Shown: positions 8,310 to 16,124 of the stretch, one piece after another
How positions within the stretch are numbered: position 1 is the first letter of the stretch
Layout: every line of letters begins with the position of its first letter
From: an uncultured Chloroflexota bacterium
GTDB taxonomy: Bacteria; Chloroflexota; Anaerolineae; Aggregatilineales; Phototrophicaceae
DNA: 64,000 nucleotides
NCBI GenBank assembly: GCA_937974245.1
Contig: CALJKV010000046.1
Span: 1 to 64,000, forward strand
Reading direction: 5' to 3'
Translations under genes and position numbers: made by a program
The notes under the pieces: generated by a model
Told to the model about the DNA's origin: nothing
The model's database searches: none
Seen by the model: only the letters and a program-made list of their open reading frames with translations

Positions 8310-8618
8310 TTAGTGATTCAATAAATCAAAAATACGCGCTAAATCCTGGGTTGTCTTTTCCGGGTCGGATTCCATCTCGTAGCGGGCTGTATTCACCAGA
8401 TAGCATTCGACCAGATGCGTAATCAGGCTGGTCATGCCTTTCTCAATTGCCCGCGCCCGGATCACGCGCTCCTCACAGGTGCCGTCGTCGGCCTCAATCA
8501 TGCGTTCCAGGCTGGCAAGCTGCCCTTGAATGCGCCGGATGCGATGCAAGGTCTTGGTGTTATATTCGCATTTCATCGTGTGGTCCGCATGTACGCTGAC
8601 TTTGATTTCTTCTGCCAC
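8310..8618 (-). CDS. csoR: CsoR/FrmR-family metal-responsive repressor
   Basis: The 102-residue all-helical CsoR-family regulator is the first gene of the copper operon. Candidate metal ligands are Cys48 (DDGTCEER), His68 and Cys72 (THLVEC), plus Cys17. The His-x3-Cys pair fits CsoR, but the first Cys is 20 residues before the His, whereas Mycobacterium tuberculosis CsoR (Cys36/His61/Cys65) has 25. This and its paralogue thus form a variant subgroup. The start is GTG at 8618, with AGAGG about 8-9 bases upstream. Two perfect operator-like palindromes lie 33-70 bases upstream, so autoregulation is likely: Cu(I) binding would release the DNA. Confidence 0.88.
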   Translation of the reverse strand: MAEEIKVSVHADHTMKCEYNTKTLHRIRRIQGQLASLERMIEADDGTCEERVIRARAIEKGMTSLITHLVECYLVNTARYEMESDPEKTTQDLARIFDLLNH

Positions 8619-8650
8619 CTATTTGACCTCTCACTCTATACTTCAGACGG

Positions 8651-8688
8651 ATACCCATAGGGGTATCTTACCATACCCCCAGGGGTAT
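8651..8688. promoter_or_regulatory. Two tandem CsoR-type operators
   Basis: Two 16-bp sites with the form ATACCC-N4-GGGTAT are present: ATACCCATAGGGGTAT at 8651-8666 and ATACCCCCAGGGGTAT at 8673-8688. Both have perfect 6-bp arms, and their centres are 22 bp apart, about two helical turns. They match the G/C-tract palindromes bound by CsoR, for example upstream of copZA in Bacillus. They sit just before the csoR start. I could not assign a convincing -35/-10 pair for the operon. Confidence 0.85.
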
Positions 8689-8722
8689 ATCCAGTGATGT
8701 TCGTCACTTTCCCATCCAAACG

Positions 8723-8750
8723 TTGTACATTACGATAGCAACCATATAAT
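8723..8750 (+). promoter_or_regulatory. Sigma-70-type promoter for the O-antigen ligase-like gene
   Basis: TTGTAC (8723-8728) and a perfect TATAAT (8745-8750) are separated by 16 bases, 26 bases before the ATG at 8776. It lies 35 bases beyond the nearer CsoR operator, so direct repression of this promoter by CsoR is not obvious. Confidence 0.7.
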
Positions 8751-8775
8751 CATCCTTTTCGGAACTTCTGACTCT

Positions 8776-10137
8776 ATGTTGACTACGCTCTATTCGCAAT
8801 ACATTCGTCATCACTTACTGCCTGTTCATGCCGGCATATTGGTGGTATTCGCCCTGATCCCTGTGTGGTACCGCTTTCCCGGTTCGCCCAAAGCCTACAC
8901 GCAGCTTTACAGTACAGGTTTTCTGATTTTTTGGGCGATGTTATGGACAGTGGGGTGGTGGCTGCTGGTCGGGCTGCCGGGGTTCAGCGATCTACGGCGC
9001 GATAGTGTGCGCCGCTGGTGGGCATTGGCGCTGCTGCTGTTGGCATTGTGGGCATTTCTCTCCATCACCTGGGGGTATACCGGCACGTTTCGTCCCATCC
9101 CGCGCCCGGATGTGACAGCCGGAGCTGCACTACAGTTTGGCGTGGCCGGTCTGTTCGCACTGGTAGTGGCTTGTGCCGCGCCACCACTCCGCTGGGTTGT
9201 CAGCGTACTGTCTGCCGGGCTGCTTTGGAACAGCTTTCTGGCTTTTGGGCAGGTTGCGCTTCAACATGATGTGGGATTGCGCTTTCTCGGAGAGTTTCCC
9301 CTTGACCCAGCCCATTCCGGTATCAGCATCGTCCAGGCGGAAGGCGTTCGCTGGCTGCGCCCTTATGGGTTGCTGCCGCATCCGAATATGCTGGGGGGAT
9401 TCCTCATAGTTGGGTTACTGGCTGCCTTTGCATGGGTAATGAATCGCCGTCGCCTGGTATGGGCGGTGGGGGTATTCCTGGTTCTACCCGGTTTGTGGGC
9501 GCTGTTGCTCACATTTTCGCGGTCCGCCTGGCTCGGGTTTGCCGCCGGGGGGGTCACCGCACTTCCACTGCTCATACGGGGGCGACTGTTGCATCGAGTG
9601 GCGCGCAGGCGGTTGATTATCACGATAGGTGCTGTACTTTTGGTCGCTGGCCTGTTTGCGCTCTTGTATTATCCTTTCCTCGTGTCTCGTGCGGGGGTAG
9701 GGAGCGAGTCTATCGAACTGCGATCTGTCTCGGATCGCACCGTCTATGCAGCGTTTGCCGTCCGGGCAATTGGTGAGCGCCCGATCACCGGGGTGGGGAT
9801 GGGTAACTTCCCCTGGCGTGCCAGCTACTATCTGCAATTCACATCCTTCGATCTTCAGGGTGAGCCGGTTCATCAGGTTTTTCTGCTGGCCTGGGCGGAG
9901 CTGGGGCTGCCTGGGTTGATTCTGACTGTTCTGGCACTCATGCTGGGGATAGAGGCTGTGTTGCGCCGTGAGGTTGACCCGTCGCGCACCGCACTACTGG
10001 CGGGCGTCTTCGCTCTGATTGTGGTTGGCCTGTTTGACCACTATCCCTGGACGCTGCCACAGTTCCAGGTGGCATGGTGGGGGTTGTTGGCGGCAGCCGG
10101 TACGCCAGGCCGAACCCGTGGGACACCTCCCGGTTGA
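8776..10137 (+). CDS. O-antigen ligase / Wzy-type polymerase family membrane protein
   Basis: The 453 residues contain about ten to twelve transmembrane segments. The Wzy_C (O-antigen ligase/polymerase) signature spans LPHPNMLGGFL, LLTFSRSAWLGFAAG, and the later GVGMGNFPW with HQVFLLAWAELGLPG. These enzymes join lipid-linked sugar chains at the outer face of the membrane. WaaL ligase, Wzy polymerase and protein O-oligosaccharyl transferase cannot be told apart by sequence alone. In a probably monoderm-like lineage, transfer to a protein or cell-wall acceptor would be more likely than to lipid A. It is monocistronic or the first of two genes; the next gene has its own promoter. Confidence 0.8.
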   Translation: MLTTLYSQYIRHHLLPVHAGILVVFALIPVWYRFPGSPKAYTQLYSTGFLIFWAMLWTVGWWLLVGLPGFSDLRRDSVRRWWALALLLLALWAFLSITWGYTGTFRPIPRPDVTAGAALQFGVAGLFALVVACAAPPLRWVVSVLSAGLLWNSFLAFGQVALQHDVGLRFLGEFPLDPAHSGISIVQAEGVRWLRPYGLLPHPNMLGGFLIVGLLAAFAWVMNRRRLVWAVGVFLVLPGLWALLLTFSRSAWLGFAAGGVTALPLLIRGRLLHRVARRRLIITIGAVLLVAGLFALLYYPFLVSRAGVGSESIELRSVSDRTVYAAFAVRAIGERPITGVGMGNFPWRASYYLQFTSFDLQGEPVHQVFLLAWAELGLPGLILTVLALMLGIEAVLRREVDPSRTALLAGVFALIVVGLFDHYPWTLPQFQVAWWGLLAAAGTPGRTRGTPPG

Positions 10138-10154
10138 CTTTATCTGCAATTTGC

Positions 10155-10183
10155 TTGTGGGTTTGCCAGGTGAAAACTATAAT
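10155..10183 (+). promoter_or_regulatory. Promoter for the Ser/Thr kinase gene
   Basis: TTGTGG (10155-10160) and TATAAT (10178-10183) have an optimal 17-base spacer. The predicted transcript starts near 10190, giving a leader of about 60 bases before the ATG at 10249. This supports the downstream start choice. Confidence 0.65.
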
Positions 10184-10248
10184 CAGAATGATTGCCTGGC
10201 GCGATGCGCCTCAATACAGTGTGTTTGTTATTTCAGGGACACAAATCT

Positions 10249-12633
10249 ATGGACGTTGGTGTTGAATTCAATCATTATCGGGTCATTGAACATATAGGAC
10301 GTGGCGGGATGGCCGATGTCTGGTCAGCGCGTGATAAGCGCTTGAGCCGGACGGTGGCTATTAAGACAATTGCCCGCAACATTACCGGGGCCGAAGGTGT
10401 GAACCCGGTGGCTTTGTTCGAGCATGAGGCACATACCATCGCCCAATTGGAACACCCCCATATTCTGCCAATCTATGATTTTGGGGAATTCGAGGGTCAG
10501 CTTTATATCGTGATGCGTTATATCACCGGCGGTTCTCTGGAAGACCTGCTCGCCGCCGGCCCGATGTCGGTAAAAGAGGTGCTGCGGCACGCACGCGGTG
10601 TTGCCCAGGCCCTGGATTACGCTCATGCGAATAATGTGGTTCACCTCGACTTGAAGCCCTCCAACATTCTGTTGGACAGCCAGCATTCACCGTATCTGGC
10701 GGACTTCGGGTTGGCCGCCAAACTCTCACCGGAAGGCCGTGCTGCTAATCCCGGTTACGGGACGCTGCTATATATGGCCCCGGAGCAGCTTACCGAGAGT
10801 GAGATTGATCACCGCGCCGATATTTACAGTTTTACGATTCTCATGTTTCACATGATTACCGGCGAGATGCCATTTGATGCCACGACCTCTTTGGCATTGA
10901 AGCAGCTTCAGTTCCAGGAAGACCTGCCCGAACTTGAAAAACTGGAAGTTGATCTGGCCGAGGCGCTTACCCCGATCCTGCGGCGTGGCACGGCACTCAA
11001 CCCGGATACCCGCCCCGATACGCTGGGGGAGCTAGTCAATGAGGTTGAGGCCGCGCTAAATACGGTTGGTGCTGTCTCTGTAGGCGCTGCTGCTGTGGAC
11101 GAGTCATTTGCCGGTCTGGTCACGGTTGACCTGAGTAACGTTGTCGCCGAGCTTGACCCGGAGGCGATGACCCGTCAGGAAGCGCTGGATATTTTTGAAC
11201 GGGCACGTCGAGCGTGGGCGCATGGTCAAGGGCGTTTCCTGCTCGGCATTTCGCATTTTATGGTTATGAGTGATGCTTACATGAATGCGGAAGGGCTGGC
11301 ACTTGAACTGGACGAAGACGGTATCCAGATGCTCCTGCGGGGGGCGCTGGAATACGACCATGAAGTGGATTACTGGTGGAACAAACTTGATAACGAGAGC
11401 CGTCGTTGGGTGGCCCTGCACGCCATACGCAGTGACAGCGCTCCAGCCCGCACACGCGCGTTCTACCGCCTGGAAACTCTGCCGGATAGCGATCCGCCGC
11501 GTATTGCGCCGAATGTGGCCCAGGCATTACAGATTGAAGTGAGCGAGGAGGCGCGTCGCGCTGCCATCCATGTGCTGGGGACACGGGCACAACTTTCTCA
11601 TGCAGGCGGCCTTCCAATTGCGGCCAAAGATATCGAAGGCAAGATGCTCACCGTGCGTACCCGCACTGGAATTCAACTCAATACGCCGTCTGTCTGGCGT
11701 GAAACTGCCTTCACACCGGAGATTGACCGGCTGCTGGCAGAGATTGCTCTCGACCAGAATAAACCTGAAACCGCCGAACTCGCCGCCCGAACAGTAGGTC
11801 GTATCCGGTCATTGGCTGCGGTCGGGCTGATTGCCGAAGCTCAACAGAAAGGGCAGGAAGGCGCGTTACGCGCACTGGCGCTGGTACGTGATGAAGCGCC
11901 TTCGTTGCCACCCATCGTAAGTCCGCAGGGGCGACTATACGCCTGGCTCACCAATACTTGGCGGCGCATGTCGCACAACCCGCTGCATAATGTGTGGCGC
12001 TACGTATTGGCGCTGATTGGCGGCACAGTGGCGATGGGCGCACAAGTCTTTCTCACATACAGAACTGAGGCGATATTCAACGCGGATCGCTGGGGTAAGA
12101 CGATTTCGATTGGACTGACATTCGGTGTGTTTATGGGCTTTCTGGCACTGCTGGCTGGTGAGTTCCCATCACGGTTGCGCGGGTTCTGGCCCTGGTGGGC
12201 ACGGTTGGCTGTCACGACAGTTATCGGATTCGTATGGGGCACGCTGACATGGGCGGCCTTCACCTGGTTCTTCCTGACTTATGTGCCAGATTGGGGTGTG
12301 ATGATTTTTGCCGGTGTTGGGACGGCCATCGGATTCGCTTTAACCGCCATTCTCAAGCTGCCAGGGTGGTTGGCTTTCCTTGTGACGGCTGTTGCCACCT
12401 ATCTGCCGATCTATACCATGTTCAATGCCTTCTGGAACGGCCAGCTTGCGCCAGTTATCCAGACCCTGTTTAACATCCCACCCGGCAACGCCCCGGCGCT
12501 GTTATATTACGACTACCCGGAGCAGATTTTCACGTTGGCGATTCCGGTGGTGATTCTCATTGCGCTGGGCGCGCACGCGCAAGCGCTTTGGGGAGATGCT
12601 CGCCAGTTGATTAACCGGGTGCGAGGAGCATAG
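10249..12633 (+). CDS. Membrane-anchored Ser/Thr protein kinase (PknB-like)
   Basis: The 794-residue protein has an N-terminal Hanks-type kinase domain: glycine loop GRGGMA (17-22), Lys39 in VAIK, catalytic loop HLDLKPSN (132-139), DFG (152-154) and an APEQ activation segment. The Arg before the catalytic Asp is Leu (HLD), so this is a non-RD kinase. A roughly 250-residue soluble region with helical character follows, then about six transmembrane segments in the last 190 residues (from about 600), which is unlike the single TM plus PASTA layout of PknB. The start at 10249 is preferred over 10192 because the earlier codons overlap the predicted transcription start. Substrates are unknown. Confidence 0.88.
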   Translation: MDVGVEFNHYRVIEHIGRGGMADVWSARDKRLSRTVAIKTIARNITGAEGVNPVALFEHEAHTIAQLEHPHILPIYDFGEFEGQLYIVMRYITGGSLEDLLAAGPMSVKEVLRHARGVAQALDYAHANNVVHLDLKPSNILLDSQHSPYLADFGLAAKLSPEGRAANPGYGTLLYMAPEQLTESEIDHRADIYSFTILMFHMITGEMPFDATTSLALKQLQFQEDLPELEKLEVDLAEALTPILRRGTALNPDTRPDTLGELVNEVEAALNTVGAVSVGAAAVDESFAGLVTVDLSNVVAELDPEAMTRQEALDIFERARRAWAHGQGRFLLGISHFMVMSDAYMNAEGLALELDEDGIQMLLRGALEYDHEVDYWWNKLDNESRRWVALHAIRSDSAPARTRAFYRLETLPDSDPPRIAPNVAQALQIEVSEEARRAAIHVLGTRAQLSHAGGLPIAAKDIEGKMLTVRTRTGIQLNTPSVWRETAFTPEIDRLLAEIALDQNKPETAELAARTVGRIRSLAAVGLIAEAQQKGQEGALRALALVRDEAPSLPPIVSPQGRLYAWLTNTWRRMSHNPLHNVWRYVLALIGGTVAMGAQVFLTYRTEAIFNADRWGKTISIGLTFGVFMGFLALLAGEFPSRLRGFWPWWARLAVTTVIGFVWGTLTWAAFTWFFLTYVPDWGVMIFAGVGTAIGFALTAILKLPGWLAFLVTAVATYLPIYTMFNAFWNGQLAPVIQTLFNIPPGNAPALLYYDYPEQIFTLAIPVVILIALGAHAQALWGDARQLINRVRGA

Positions 12634-12697
12634 CAGAAACAGAACGCAGAGAACGTAAATGGGCGTTTCCAGGCGTGCTAATTGTACAAAACAAAAT

Positions 12698-12729
12698 AAT
12701 AGGGGCTGCCCGGCGTGGCTGTCCCTATT
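12698..12729. terminator. Bidirectional terminator between convergent genes
   Basis: The arms aataggggctgcc (12698-12710) and ggctgtccctatt (12717-12729) pair with one mismatch around a 6-base loop. T-rich sequence follows on the plus strand (TTCTC), and TATTTTGTTTTG on the minus strand. It separates the kinase gene from the convergent gene ending at 12786. Confidence 0.8.
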
Positions 12730-12785
12730 TTCTCTGTCATTCCTTATTGGATTGAATGGTACTATTGTGCCCTGTGGACGATGCC

Positions 12786-15700
12786 TCACCGCATCCGCTC
12801 TTTGAAGTAGCCGCTCACGAAGCGGTAAAACTCCAGCGTGTTTTTGGGCTGCTGCTTGTTTTCTTCCAGCTTGTGGGCTAACCCGCTGTCTTCCATCGCT
12901 TTGCCTGTCCCGCCTTCTGCGATAATTGCCGGTAAGCTTCCCACCTTTTGGAAGTCAATCGCCAGGTCACGCACAATTTCGCGTTGGTCGGTTAGCGGAA
13001 TATCCCCCCACAGGCTTTCCATCTCATCACGCAGTGATTGAGCCGTCACGGTCATACGCTTATCGGGTGGGAACGCCGCAATTGCGCTCCGCAACAGCCG
13101 GTTGACAATCTGGACTTCATCTTTGAGCATCGGTGCAGATCGCTCTGCCAGGGGGTGAATCCCGGCTTGGGTTTGCAGTTTGAGTGGGTAGCGTTTTCCT
13201 TTTGTCAAATAGCCGCCCAGGATGAAGAACACGTCCAAAATGCAGTTGGGTTCGGCTTTGCCTTCCAGTAGATAGTCTATATGCCGGTCAAGGTCACGGG
13301 GTTTGTTGGCTTGGCGCTGGTCGCCCAGCAGCAGCACCGCCCGCCCCAGCCCGATCAGTTCCTGGGCTGTCGTCTGCCGGTCATCATCTCGTAACGCCCC
13401 GCCCAGGCTGTCCAAGTCATTGTGTAACGCGCCCATTGAAGGAATCGTGTTCTTATCAGCATACGCCAGCGCCGTATCGTATAAAAAGGCCGCCGTCAGA
13501 TGCAGGAATTCGGCATAATCTCGCAGATTCAGGTCGTCAGTTAACCGTTTTAATGCATAAGTTGCCTCTAATATGCGTTCGATGTCCCCGCCTAACTCCC
13601 GCCCGAAGAAAGAAATCGCTTTTCGCGCCATCGCATTCGGTGATTGACGCACGTAGCGCCGCAGTAATTCCATCCCGGCCATCCGCACCTGCTCATCCCA
13701 ATCCAGCAGTGCATACATCCGTGCGACCACGCGAAAGCCACGTTCACCCTCACGCGCAGCCACTACCGGGAACAAGGCCGCGACCCGAATCGTGTTGTTG
13801 ACATCCTTCCGTTTGATGTGGTACCGCAGCAGTGCGAGCATCCCAGATGGACTGATAACATCCAACAGTGTCCGGTTATCAAGTACCATCACCGTGGCCT
13901 CATCGGCTACCGCGTCCAGATCTGTTGTTGCCTCGTGACCTTCCAATACGCCGATATAGGCTACAACCAGAGGCAGCGACTTAATACCGTTCTCCGCGAT
14001 GGTCCTGAGTGCGATTGGGATGTCTTCTGAGCGAAGTGGTGTTTCGGTAAACAGGCGCTGTACCATCTCGACGTAGTCCGTCTGCAGATCACCGGGATAC
14101 AGCACTCGTGCCTGGTGGAGCATTTCGTGTGCCAGTTCAGTGTATGCGCCGCTGCCCAGCAGGAGTTGCAGGATATAGCGAGGACCTGGCGCTTCCATAA
14201 TCGTGATTATGTCATCGCTGGATAGCGACTTCCCAATCCACATCAGCGTTCCCCGGTATTGAATTCCCCAGGGCTTATCGAGAAGCTGTACCAGTTCGTA
14301 CAGTTCAGATCGGTCAATTAAGTCCAGCCGCCGGGCATGAACAGCAATTTCCGCGAGGCGGATGAGTACGAGTGATTTCCAGTCATCCCCAAAAGCCGCC
14401 GCCGTATCCACTAATAGCCCCATTGGCGCCATGCCGGGGTCGTCCCGGTTCAAAAACGGCACCAAACGGGAGACAATCGGGGGAAGCTGCGCCCCAAAGC
14501 GTTCGGAACTGATGAGCCGTCGCAGGGTATCCGCATCCAGGTAATGCACCCCCAGCAGGAAAATGGTTTCGCTCAATTCGCGGTGCTGCATACTAAGTGG
14601 CAGCGCTTGCTCAATTAGCTTGGGAACCATGCGGTGGACCTCAATGCCGGGTTCGGCTTCATGCACCGTTCCCAGGAATTTCATGACGCCCTCAATGTCG
14701 TGGTGCAGAACCAAACTGTCCATCTGAGACTGTGCGGCCTGGTGTACCAGATCAATCCAGCGTGTCCCCTGGGGGCCAAGTGGATTTCCTAACCAGCGGG
14801 CCAATGTGCTGTAAATCAGCTCCGCTTTGCCATCGCGGATCGCTTCCTGCATCTGTTGTAGTATGCTCCGCTCTAGTTCGGGTTGCTGCCGCAGGGTGAT
14901 TGCCAGCGCGTCGGTATCCTGCATGTCCCCCAGGGCGATAGATAGTGCCAGCATGTGCCGTCCGTAAGCTATACGCAGGTCTTCTGTCAGGGTGGGGTCT
15001 TCCGCCAGCACTTTAGCGACATCCTGTTTTTCCACGGGTTGTCGGTTGATGACCGCGTTATCTACCTTCAGCCGGTAGGAGGCATACGCCAGGGCTTCAG
15101 CCAGCGTGTCACCACGCCGGATACGCCACGCCGCCAGGGGTGTCAGGTCATGTGTCTGCTTGATGACAAGTTCTGTATCCAGTCGGAGCTGGCTGACGAT
15201 AAAGTGAGCATAGTCATTTTCAAGGCGTTTGCCGGATATTTCACCACTTTCCCAATTGTAGATCACGGCATCTTCGGGGGGATGATCACCCGCAAAAAAA
15301 CCTATCTGGGACTCAATGCGGGAAGATTGGAGACTGTGAGTGGTGAAAGTGACACCAAAACGGGCTGACGGTGGCAGAAACGCCAGCACGCCCTGTACAA
15401 ATGTCAGGCGCGTATCCAAATTCAGCGGTGCTGCCAGTATGACCAGCGGCACGCCCAGGACAATGGCCGCCAATAAGGACTCAATCGTGTCCATCCGGTT
15501 CTTGGCGGAACTCATCAACGCCAAAATGTCATCCACCTGCTGGTCGCGTGCCGGGGGTTTGGGGTGGGCCAGGTGCAGTGGTACCAGGGTTTCGCCCGGT
15601 TTTTCGTAAACGGGAACAGACTCATCGAATAGTTTCAGCAGCAGGTTCAGGTTGCCCCCGGCTGCTCGCAGCGCCCCGGCAGGAGGCAGGACATAATGCA

Positions 15701-15971
15701 GTACGGTCTGCCCCTGGTCACCCACGTGTGAACGAGCAATGATGAAGGCGACATCCTTCTTACCGCGTATCACTGCAAAGCCGCCTTTTTCCGATTTCGG
15801 CAGCGGCGGGATTAATGCCAGTTTGACAGCTTCACTCACCAGTTCGGGCTTGATGCCGGGAGAAGCCGCCAGGAGTTGCAGTTTATCTTCCGGCTTGCCG
15901 TCCTTCACGAACTGGCCGTAGTAAAAGTGTTCCAGGGCATAAAGCTCAGATGTTGAAGTTATTGAGGTCAC
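12786..15971 (-). CDS. 1061-residue soluble protein, possibly GAP1-like
   Basis: A large acidic protein without TM segments or signal peptide. The first 250 residues contain LQLLAASPGIKPELV and LPPSARFGVTFTTHSL. These remind me of the N and M domains of bacterial GTPase-associated protein 1 (GAP1) families linked to conflict and effector systems, but the match is from memory and weak. The rest is almost all helix and resembles a solenoid of degenerate repeats. The start is GTG at 15971, with AAAGG about 10 bases upstream and a good promoter further up. It is monocistronic and ends against the kinase gene, sharing its terminator. Function unknown; a scaffold or sensor for a signalling system is speculation. 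Confidence 0.6.
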   Translation of the reverse strand: MTSITSTSELYALEHFYYGQFVKDGKPEDKLQLLAASPGIKPELVSEAVKLALIPPLPKSEKGGFAVIRGKKDVAFIIARSHVGDQGQTVLHYVLPPAGALRAAGGNLNLLLKLFDESVPVYEKPGETLVPLHLAHPKPPARDQQVDDILALMSSAKNRMDTIESLLAAIVLGVPLVILAAPLNLDTRLTFVQGVLAFLPPSARFGVTFTTHSLQSSRIESQIGFFAGDHPPEDAVIYNWESGEISGKRLENDYAHFIVSQLRLDTELVIKQTHDLTPLAAWRIRRGDTLAEALAYASYRLKVDNAVINRQPVEKQDVAKVLAEDPTLTEDLRIAYGRHMLALSIALGDMQDTDALAITLRQQPELERSILQQMQEAIRDGKAELIYSTLARWLGNPLGPQGTRWIDLVHQAAQSQMDSLVLHHDIEGVMKFLGTVHEAEPGIEVHRMVPKLIEQALPLSMQHRELSETIFLLGVHYLDADTLRRLISSERFGAQLPPIVSRLVPFLNRDDPGMAPMGLLVDTAAAFGDDWKSLVLIRLAEIAVHARRLDLIDRSELYELVQLLDKPWGIQYRGTLMWIGKSLSSDDIITIMEAPGPRYILQLLLGSGAYTELAHEMLHQARVLYPGDLQTDYVEMVQRLFTETPLRSEDIPIALRTIAENGIKSLPLVVAYIGVLEGHEATTDLDAVADEATVMVLDNRTLLDVISPSGMLALLRYHIKRKDVNNTIRVAALFPVVAAREGERGFRVVARMYALLDWDEQVRMAGMELLRRYVRQSPNAMARKAISFFGRELGGDIERILEATYALKRLTDDLNLRDYAEFLHLTAAFLYDTALAYADKNTIPSMGALHNDLDSLGGALRDDDRQTTAQELIGLGRAVLLLGDQRQANKPRDLDRHIDYLLEGKAEPNCILDVFFILGGYLTKGKRYPLKLQTQAGIHPLAERSAPMLKDEVQIVNRLLRSAIAAFPPDKRMTVTAQSLRDEMESLWGDIPLTDQREIVRDLAIDFQKVGSLPAIIAEGGTGKAMEDSGLAHKLEENKQQPKNTLEFYRFVSGYFKERMR

Positions 15972-16036
15972 AGTTCGCGTACCTTTACTTCGGAGTCATG
16001 CCATTTTTGCATGACAGTCATAGGTAGTGTACCACT

Positions 16037-16065
16037 AGTATACTTTTAGCTGCGCCGGGATACAA
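16037..16065 (-). promoter_or_regulatory. Promoter for the 1061-residue protein gene
   Basis: Read on the minus strand, TTGTAT (16065-16060) and TATACT (16042-16037) have a 17-base spacer. The start codon lies 66 bases downstream. It implies separate transcription from the upstream hydantoinase B homologue. Confidence 0.65.
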
Positions 16066-16124
16066 AAAGGCGCTGGTACTACTACTGTGCTGTTTGATGT
16101 CCTTGACACGGTGCTGGACAGATA

